A model generated the notes under the pieces. That model was not told the DNA's origin, searched no databases, and saw only the letters and a program-made list of their open reading frames with translations. A stretch of 14,952 nucleotides of DNA from CAYVBE01 sp964448935 (lineage in GTDB: Bacteria > Planctomycetota > Brocadiia > SM23-32): the NCBI GenBank assembly GCA_964448935.1, contig CAYVBE010000091.1, positions 1 to 14,952 of the forward strand. The letters run 5' to 3'. Position 1 is the first letter of the stretch, and each line of letters opens with the position of its first letter. Positions 6,665-11,755 of the stretch are shown here, one piece after another. A program made the translations under genes and the position numbers.

Positions 6665-8914
6665 TCAATCTGCCAGCGGAGGGCCCATCTCGATGTCGCC
6701 GAAAGGGTTCGGGTCCGCTCCATCGCTCGCGGGGTGCCGCCACGGATCCACGCCCAGGGGCCAGCGAAGGTCGGTGCGGGAGTCCTCGTCGGAATCGTTG
6801 TAGCCGAGGACGGTCGCAAGGCGCTTCCCGGCCGGCGGTTGGGACCATTCGCCGCGGAGGCCGACGGCCGACCACGGGAGATACCACTGCATCAGGCGCA
6901 CGTTCCCGGCCTTCTGCCCGCGACGGACGGTGATGCCGTATTGCTGCTGCGCCTCGGCGGCGGACAGCTCGACACGCCTCAGGTCCCAGGGACTCGGCAC
7001 GTTCATGGCCACGTCGTCGGCAGGGCTGCCCGCCGGGCCGAAGTGGGCCTGGTACTGGATGCCGCGCAGCATCAGCGAGTGGTCCACGGGTTTGGTGAAA
7101 GCGTCGAGAAGGGAGTCGGCCGACCAGAGCTCGTCCGACGCGTGGCGCCCGATGTGCATGTCCACGGCGTCCTTCAGACCGCCCCGCTGCGCCCAGTGGT
7201 CGTCCCTCACCTCGTAGAGCAGGTAGAGGCCGGCGCGGCTGTAGGCCGCTTTGACGGTGACGAGCAAACCCTCGGTGTTTTCCTGTGTGTCCGAGACGGC
7301 ATGCCGGGCGGGCGTCATGCGTGCGGCGCCTTGCGCTTCGCCGAAGGAGGCCCAGAACGGAGCGATACCCTCGGCTTCCACGGCCTGTCTCTCCTGTTCG
7401 GCGCTCAGGCCATAGGCGACCAGGACGGAGTCCTCGCTGTCCGGCGCCGGTGCCCGCGGGGCGCTCTCGACGGACGCGCCGGGAGCGGGCCTCGGGGCGG
7501 GGGCGGGAAGGTCCAGCATACCGGCGTTGTGCTCGGCCAGTGCCTCCGCCGTGTCGGGGTTGTTCACCAGGAAGTGCGTCGGATAGGAGGTCCGCATCCG
7601 CCCCTCCGAGTCGTAACCGAGGACCGTAAAGGCATACACCGTGTGCTCCGGGGCCACGAGCACTTCGCACGTCAGTTCCTCGCCGTGCCGCACGGTCTTC
7701 AGCAGGTCGGCGCCGTGGTAGAACTCGATGCGCTGCCAGTCCGAGAAGCCGTCGGCGTTGCATTCCAGCACGACGCGGCTGCCGGCCATGACCACGCTGC
7801 CGCCGACCGACGAGAGGAACGTGCCCCGCTCGTTCGGGTTCTCGACCGCCCGCACGCTCCGCACGTTCAGCTTCAGGGGGTTATCATAGGTGGCGATTGC
7901 GCGGTAGAGGTAGGCGATGTCGTCGGTCGGCACCCAGCCGGCCTTCGCCTTGTCGCCCTTGTACTCGTCGTAAGGCGCAACGGTGGTAATGCCCGACTGC
8001 CAGGACTCCAGGTCCACCAGCCACCCGTCCTCGCGCTCCAGCCGATGCAGCGAGACGGGCGCCGCTGCGGGATCGGCGTCGTCGGGCAGCCGCAGCGCGA
8101 TGCACTGCTCGAAGAACTTCATATCTACGTCGTCAATGTGGCCGATGGCGTGCCCCTTGCCCTGCTCCGCGTCCCACGCCCAGAGCGGGCGGTAGGGCGC
8201 GATGCGGGAGAACAGCCCGGACGTCAGCTCGACGCCGCCCTCCAGCAGGGGGTCCTCCGGCCCGACGTGCAGCAGCGCGGGAACCTTCAGCGCGGCTTCA
8301 GGCGGCGTGGAGGGATTGTAACGCGGACCGACGTTGGGCGCGATGCAGATCATCCGCTCCGGCGCGACGCAGAGGAGGCTGTAGGCGGTGATGCCGGCGT
8401 TCGAGCTTCCCCGCGCGATCAGGGGGACGTTGGCCAGCTCCGGGTGCACACCCATAGCCGCCCAGTCGTCCAGGGCGGCGAAAATCGTCGGGCCGGTCTT
8501 CTGGTAGATGTCGCGACCGGGGAAGGCGGTGACGCCGATGATGCCGAAGCCGTGCCGCGCGGCGAAGACCTGCAGGTTGGCGTCGCGGGTGATGGGCCGC
8601 GTATCGCCGCCGGTGCCGCCGCCGGGGTTGCCGTGGAACAGGATGCCGCGGATGGGCCGCTCGGGGGGTGTCCACAGCTTGATCCCCTTTGTGCTCTCTG
8701 CGTCACGGTAATCGTAGAAGGCACCGTCGAAATGTATCTGCCCCCCGTCGGAAGCCGGCTGGACGACGTTCAGGACATCTTCCATTCTCATCGTTCGATC
8801 TCCGGTAGAGCGTGCCGCGCACCCCGCCAGAGCTCCGGACGCCAGGAAGCACACCAGCGCCATCCGGCAGGCAACGACAAAACGCGGCGATTGCGTCGAA
8901 ATCTTGGTCGGCAC
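6665..8914 (-). CDS. Lipoprotein with alpha/beta-hydrolase, Ig-like region and C-terminal CBM9/DOMON-like domain
   Basis: This 749-aa protein starts at GTG 8914, 8 bp after a perfect AGGAGG (8923-8928). Residues 15-32 are a lipoprotein signal with lipobox LAGC (Cys32). Residues about 55-275 form an alpha/beta hydrolase: oxyanion-type HGNPGGG (94-100), nucleophile elbow GSSNAG (Ser171), probable acid Asp221 in GPEDPLLEGG, and His255 in GKGHAIGH. This suggests an esterase acting on an esterified polymer. Residues about 350-450 look Ig-like. A Pro/Ala-rich linker (469-492) leads to a domain whose SRAGLYLLYEVRDDHW resembles CBM9-type binding modules. The substrate is unknown; deacetylation of polysaccharide or cleavage of a polyester are possibilities. 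It is divergent from the PEP-CTERM gene. Confidence 0.8.
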   Translation of the reverse strand: MPTKISTQSPRFVVACRMALVCFLASGALAGCAARSTGDRTMRMEDVLNVVQPASDGGQIHFDGAFYDYRDAESTKGIKLWTPPERPIRGILFHGNPGGGTGGDTRPITRDANLQVFAARHGFGIIGVTAFPGRDIYQKTGPTIFAALDDWAAMGVHPELANVPLIARGSSNAGITAYSLLCVAPERMICIAPNVGPRYNPSTPPEAALKVPALLHVGPEDPLLEGGVELTSGLFSRIAPYRPLWAWDAEQGKGHAIGHIDDVDMKFFEQCIALRLPDDADPAAAPVSLHRLEREDGWLVDLESWQSGITTVAPYDEYKGDKAKAGWVPTDDIAYLYRAIATYDNPLKLNVRSVRAVENPNERGTFLSSVGGSVVMAGSRVVLECNADGFSDWQRIEFYHGADLLKTVRHGEELTCEVLVAPEHTVYAFTVLGYDSEGRMRTSYPTHFLVNNPDTAEALAEHNAGMLDLPAPAPRPAPGASVESAPRAPAPDSEDSVLVAYGLSAEQERQAVEAEGIAPFWASFGEAQGAARMTPARHAVSDTQENTEGLLVTVKAAYSRAGLYLLYEVRDDHWAQRGGLKDAVDMHIGRHASDELWSADSLLDAFTKPVDHSLMLRGIQYQAHFGPAGSPADDVAMNVPSPWDLRRVELSAAEAQQQYGITVRRGQKAGNVRLMQWYLPWSAVGLRGEWSQPPAGKRLATVLGYNDSDEDSRTDLRWPLGVDPWRHPASDGADPNPFGDIEMGPPLAD

Positions 8915-9112
8915 AGGGCAAACCTCCTCAGGGAATCAAAGGGTAACCCAAACTAACACGCGGGGATGCGGTTGGCAAAGGTACATCGGGTCGAGAAATC
9001 CCGTAGCCCGCCGACTCACGGTACTTACGTAAACTCTGCAACCTTCTGATCGGCGCACTGGATGATTTCATCTTCTGTGGAGATCAAAGAGCGTGCGGCG
9101 CCGCCACGGGCC

Positions 9113-9132
9113 GTGTCGAATTAGGTAGACAC
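9113..9132. promoter_or_regulatory. Inverted repeat GTGTC-N10-GACAC, candidate activator site
   Basis: The two 5-bp arms (9113-9117 and 9128-9132) are exact complements. The site lies about 130-150 bp upstream of the -24 element of the sigma-54 promoter, the usual distance for enhancer sites bound by NtrC-family activators. The same half-site recurs at 9150-9167. Confidence 0.45.
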
Positions 9133-9149
9133 TGCCTGTCGTTCTTTAT

Positions 9150-9167
9150 GGACACCTTGCTGTGTCC
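9150..9167. promoter_or_regulatory. Inverted repeat GGACAC-N6-GTGTCC, candidate activator site
   Basis: Arms of 6 bp (9150-9155 and 9162-9167) are exact complements around CTTGCT. It ends 95 bp before the -24 element at 9263. It shares the GTGTC/GACAC half-site with 9113-9132; the two GACAC elements start 23 bp apart, about two helical turns. This suggests dimers of one regulator bound on the same face of the DNA. Confidence 0.5.
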
Positions 9168-9262
9168 TACGGCATCCCTGAGCAGCATCACGCCGCAACG
9201 CATTCGACCGTCGGACAATAGATGGGATGAAACAACCGCAGATGTAACCGGACGCGGCAGAA

Positions 9263-9278
9263 TGGCACGATAGTTGCG
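9263..9278 (+). promoter_or_regulatory. Sigma-54 (RpoN) -24/-12 promoter of the PEP-CTERM gene
   Basis: TGGCACGATAGTTGCG matches the consensus TGGCACG-N4-TTGC exactly, with the required GG and GC 10 bp apart. Transcription would start near 9289-9290, giving a leader of about 66 nt before the ATG at 9356. PEP-CTERM genes in several lineages are known to be associated with sigma-54 and the PrsK/PrsR sensor-regulator pair, which fits this placement. Confidence 0.85.
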
Positions 9279-9291
9279 GTTTAAGAGAAGA

Positions 9292-9329
9292 GGGGAAGTC
9301 CAGGGATATCTCCCCACTGAGGGGGTTTT
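9292..9329 (+). promoter_or_regulatory. Leader with two mutually exclusive short hairpins
   Basis: GGGGA (9292-9296) can pair with TCCCC (9311-9315). Alternatively CCCC (9312-9315) can pair with GGGG (9321-9324), followed by GTTTT. The second form resembles a very short terminator. The stems are only 4-5 bp, so an attenuator role is weakly supported. Confidence 0.2.
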
Positions 9330-9355
9330 GGGTGTTTACCGGTCGGAGGAGATTC

Positions 9356-10072
9356 ATGTCAGGTAGAACTGTTGTGACAGTCGTGGCTATCTCGTTTCTG
9401 GCGGTCTTGATGGGAACTGCCGAGGCCTTACCCGCCTACACAGTGGACGGGCGGATTGAGGATTGGAACGTCCAACTGAAAACGGACACCTGGAACTGGT
9501 GGTTCCTCTCGTTGGAGACGATTAATCAGGATTCATTTCGTCCCGATCCCCAGGGAGACATTGATTTCAGTGTCGAGGATTACTGGCTGAGCGACAACAG
9601 GCCTGTGGGCGGCGAGGTGAAGGACTATGAGGCGCTCTACCTGGACGATGTGCTCGATTACCTCTACATCGGGGTGATTGCCTCGCATCCCTGGGACGAA
9701 TCGTCCACGCTCTGGCTGGAAGCCAATGACGTCCGCATCCAGGCCGCTGACTTCGATGAGTTTGCCTGGGATCGGCTGGACGTGACCGAGCGGATCGGGA
9801 TATTCGAGTTTCCCAATTATTTCTACGAGGGCGCCGTCCTCTCGCACCGATTCGGGGACCTGACCACTGGCGACGCCTTCACGGCCTACGCGAATTGCGG
9901 ATCGGGCTGGAACTGGTGTTGCGAGTCCCCGGCGGACAGCATAACAGGTTCCGCCGACATAGACTCGCCGGTCCATGCCCCTGAGCCGGGCACGGCGGGG
10001 CTTGTTGCCCTGGGGGTGATCGGTTTGGTCGCCCGCTTACGGCGAAAGCGGGACGATGTCACTCCGTCATGA
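9356..10072 (+). CDS. PEP-CTERM sorting domain protein, small secreted
   Basis: This 238-aa exported protein is predicted to be processed by an exosortase and anchored or released at the cell surface, often in connection with exopolysaccharide. Residues 1-25 are a signal peptide (VVTVVAISFLAVLMGTAEA). The mature start YTVDGRIEDW resembles the opening of CBM9/DOMON-like modules, and the body is rich in Trp and acidic residues. The C-terminus is a classical PEP-CTERM: PEPGT (209-213), hydrophobic helix to about residue 226, then RLRRKR. The ATG at 9356 follows GGAGGAG by 4 nt; an in-frame start at 9332 lacks this. Its base composition looks less GC-rich than the flanking genes. The last 14 bp overlap the end of the convergent subtilase-like gene. 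The exosortase is not in this window. Confidence 0.85.
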   Translation: MSGRTVVTVVAISFLAVLMGTAEALPAYTVDGRIEDWNVQLKTDTWNWWFLSLETINQDSFRPDPQGDIDFSVEDYWLSDNRPVGGEVKDYEALYLDDVLDYLYIGVIASHPWDESSTLWLEANDVRIQAADFDEFAWDRLDVTERIGIFEFPNYFYEGAVLSHRFGDLTTGDAFTAYANCGSGWNWCCESPADSITGSADIDSPVHAPEPGTAGLVALGVIGLVARLRRKRDDVTPS

Positions 10073-11510
10073 CCTGCCAGGCCAGGCCGTAGTCCCCCCG
10101 GAAGGCTTCCTGCCGGGCTCCCACGAAAACGCGGAGTTCGTAGTCGTGGCCCGGCTTCAGCTCGTGCCAGATGTTCTCGGTGTTGTCGTGCCAGCTGGTT
10201 GATTTGGCCACCGGTAGCCGCTCCGACCAGTCAAGGTCGTAGAGTTCCATGTCCAGGTCGTAGAACGCCGCCAGCCCGTCCCAGCGTTCGGTGTTCTGGT
10301 TGACCCGGAGGTTCCAGACCAGGGACGCCTTGAGGCGCGCTTCTCCGAACGGTGCCTTAAAAATATACGACGCCGTATCATTGCTGCCGTCCAACCCTCC
10401 GAAGGCGGAATCGTAATCGAAACCGGACTCTCCGACCCTTCCCGCGGCGTCGGCGTCGTCCTGAGCGCTGTCCGCCTCACCCGCGGCCAGGATGTGGTAG
10501 CTGTTGTAGACGTTTACCTGGCCGGCCCCGTACCGTGAGTCCAGACCGTTGTCCGTCCGGTAAGCGCCCCGCCCCCGATAGTTCCGAATCTGCCAGCCGA
10601 AAAGAGAGCCAGTACGCCGGTCTGCCCCCGCAAGCAGCGCTGCTTTGATCACCTCAGAGGTCCCGGCATGGAAGACGGAACGGCCCGTCCTGGGAGAACG
10701 ATAGGAGTCTTTCGAGATGTCCCGTCCGGCCCGCCCGGCGAAATCCACAAGCAGAGCGGCCGCAGAGGCCACCATCGGGCTGGCTTCGCTGGTATACCGG
10801 GCGGGCGCGACGAGGTCCGGCTTGGCCCGGTCCGCTGGATACAGCGGCACGCCCTGGGATCTCGTCCCGGTGGAGTGCCCACCGGCCGTGCGGCCCGCCA
10901 GGATGGCGTTGTAGGAGCACTGCATGACATCCGGCACGTCCGGTGAGTTGTTGGCGCCACCCACCTGGATGAAATCGTCGGTCGCCACAACGTAGTCCAC
11001 TCGCTTGAGCACCTCCAGGTTGGGTCCGCGGCTCGACTGCGCGACCCAGCTATGGTTGGCCACCAGGCTCGGGGAGGCTATCGGTAATTGCCTGCTCCCG
11101 GTGCGTAGCACTCCTCTCTCTTGATAGGCCCAGAGGATGTTGGGGAAGCACGCGATTTCGGCGATGCCCGGCGCCGTGGCGCCGTTGCCGTAAAACCTGC
11201 GGCCTACCTCCGTGGCGTGTTTCGAGGGGAGACCCGGCAGAGGGAAGTCCTTGCCCTGGAAGGCCGGGTCATCGGCATCCGGGGCCCATCCCCTGTTGCC
11301 TCCTTTGTCATCACCTGCCGCCTCAACGTGCGTCACGCGCAGTCCTGCCCCGGTGGGCATCTCCTCGCCCAGTTCCTCCTGAAGCCTGTCATAGCCCGGG
11401 CAGCGGATATCGGCCGCGGCGGCATTCCCGGCGGCGTAGAGCAGCGGCAGACACGCCCAGAAAAGGACGGCCAGGGATCGCTTCGGCAGTATCGCGTCGA
11501 GTACCGTCAC
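10059..11510 (-). CDS. Subtilisin-like (S8 family) secreted protein with altered catalytic Asp
   Basis: About 483 aa if the GTG at 11510 is the start, which places a signal peptide at residues 10-33 (RSLAVLFWACLPLLYAAGNAAAA). An in-frame GTG at 11660 would add 50 residues of non-signal sequence and start at the predicted transcription start. S8 landmarks are LRVTHVEAAG, where Glu63 replaces the usual catalytic Asp; SKHATEVGRRFYG, with His98 in the HGT-like motif; and KPDLVAPARYTSEASPMVASAAALL, with Ser241 in the TSxASP motif. ANHSWV and YGAGQVNVYNSYHILAAGE resemble a group of subtilase-like proteins that I associate with PEP-CTERM organisms. This one has no PEP-CTERM tail. It may be an unusual protease or a non-catalytic binding protein. 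It converges on the PEP-CTERM gene with a 14-bp overlap. Confidence 0.7.
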   Translation of the reverse strand: MTVLDAILPKRSLAVLFWACLPLLYAAGNAAAADIRCPGYDRLQEELGEEMPTGAGLRVTHVEAAGDDKGGNRGWAPDADDPAFQGKDFPLPGLPSKHATEVGRRFYGNGATAPGIAEIACFPNILWAYQERGVLRTGSRQLPIASPSLVANHSWVAQSSRGPNLEVLKRVDYVVATDDFIQVGGANNSPDVPDVMQCSYNAILAGRTAGGHSTGTRSQGVPLYPADRAKPDLVAPARYTSEASPMVASAAALLVDFAGRAGRDISKDSYRSPRTGRSVFHAGTSEVIKAALLAGADRRTGSLFGWQIRNYRGRGAYRTDNGLDSRYGAGQVNVYNSYHILAAGEADSAQDDADAAGRVGESGFDYDSAFGGLDGSNDTASYIFKAPFGEARLKASLVWNLRVNQNTERWDGLAAFYDLDMELYDLDWSERLPVAKSTSWHDNTENIWHELKPGHDYELRVFVGARQEAFRGDYGLAWQVMTE

Positions 11511-11528
11511 GGCTGAATTCCCACTCTC

Positions 11529-11557
11529 TGGAGGAAACGGCGTTTGCACCTCCTCCA
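11529..11557 (-). promoter_or_regulatory. Leader hairpin covering a GGAGGAGG sequence upstream of the subtilase-like gene
   Basis: TGGAGGA and TCCTCCA form 7-bp arms (11551-11557 and 11529-11535). In the minus-strand RNA an inner GGUG-CAAA-CGCC helix, including a G-U pair, extends the stem. The structure locks the strongest anti-16S-complementary sequence in this leader, 19-40 nt before the GTG at 11510. Translational control is possible but unproven. Confidence 0.35.
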
Positions 11558-11666
11558 ATATCGCCGCAGTCGAGTGCAGTTGCAAATGAGCGGCCGCCTC
11601 ACTCTCGTTGCTCCGGCCCTCAGTTTGCACGATGGGAACTTGACGAGAGCCCTGCCACACCTTACC

Positions 11667-11672
11667 ACTATA
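11667..11672 (-). promoter_or_regulatory. Possible -10 element for the subtilase-like gene
   Basis: On the minus strand TATAGT (11672-11667), within CTTATAGTGG, closely resembles the -10 of the apgM promoter. No good -35 is present at 16-18 bp, so the call is weak. Initiation near 11660 would give a leader of about 150 nt before the GTG at 11510. Confidence 0.3.
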
Positions 11673-11755
11673 AGCGGGCCAGCCTTCAGCAAGTTTTGTG
11701 AACCTGCGCCCTCGGAGCTTCGCTGCCCCAGGTCCTACGCGTAAGGAGAGTCCCG

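Larger units (their letters stand above)
8929..9355. other. Divergent regulatory region between lipoprotein and PEP-CTERM genes
   Basis: This gap of about 430 bp has no convincing gene; the short minus-strand frames at 9084-9357 lack a Shine-Dalgarno and family-like sequence. It holds two GTGTC/GACAC inverted repeats (9113-9167), a sigma-54 promoter (9263-9278) and a foldable leader (9292-9329), described separately. The part next to the lipoprotein gene (8929-9060) contains the palindrome TTACGTAA but no strong minus-strand promoter. Confidence 0.6.

Noticed and set aside
6734..8956. 740-codon open frame on the plus strand antisense to the lipoprotein gene
   Set aside because: It has shadow composition (Gly/Arg/Val/His-rich), no signal or motif, and the opposite strand encodes a lipobox, a hydrolase motif and a perfect Shine-Dalgarno.
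8939..8975. Minus-strand TTGCCA-N16/17-TAGTTT-type promoter for the lipoprotein gene
   Set aside because: The -10 matches only about half of the consensus; it is too weak to list as a feature.
9084..9357. Two short minus-strand frames (77 and 78 codons) in the divergent regulatory region
   Set aside because: They lack a convincing ribosome-binding site, overlap the sigma-54 promoter and its upstream repeats, and their translations resemble no protein I know.
11560..11650. Minus-strand leader segment with a TGCAAACTGAGGG run, reminiscent of a cyclic di-GMP-I riboswitch fragment
   Set aside because: The second conserved part and the tetraloop-receptor arrangement of that riboswitch are absent; only a short chance similarity remains.
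11641..11674. Plus-strand TTGACG ... TATAAG as a promoter for the glycoside-hydrolase-like gene
   Set aside because: The spacing is about 23 bp, too long for a sigma-70 promoter, and no better -35 lies at 16-18 bp.
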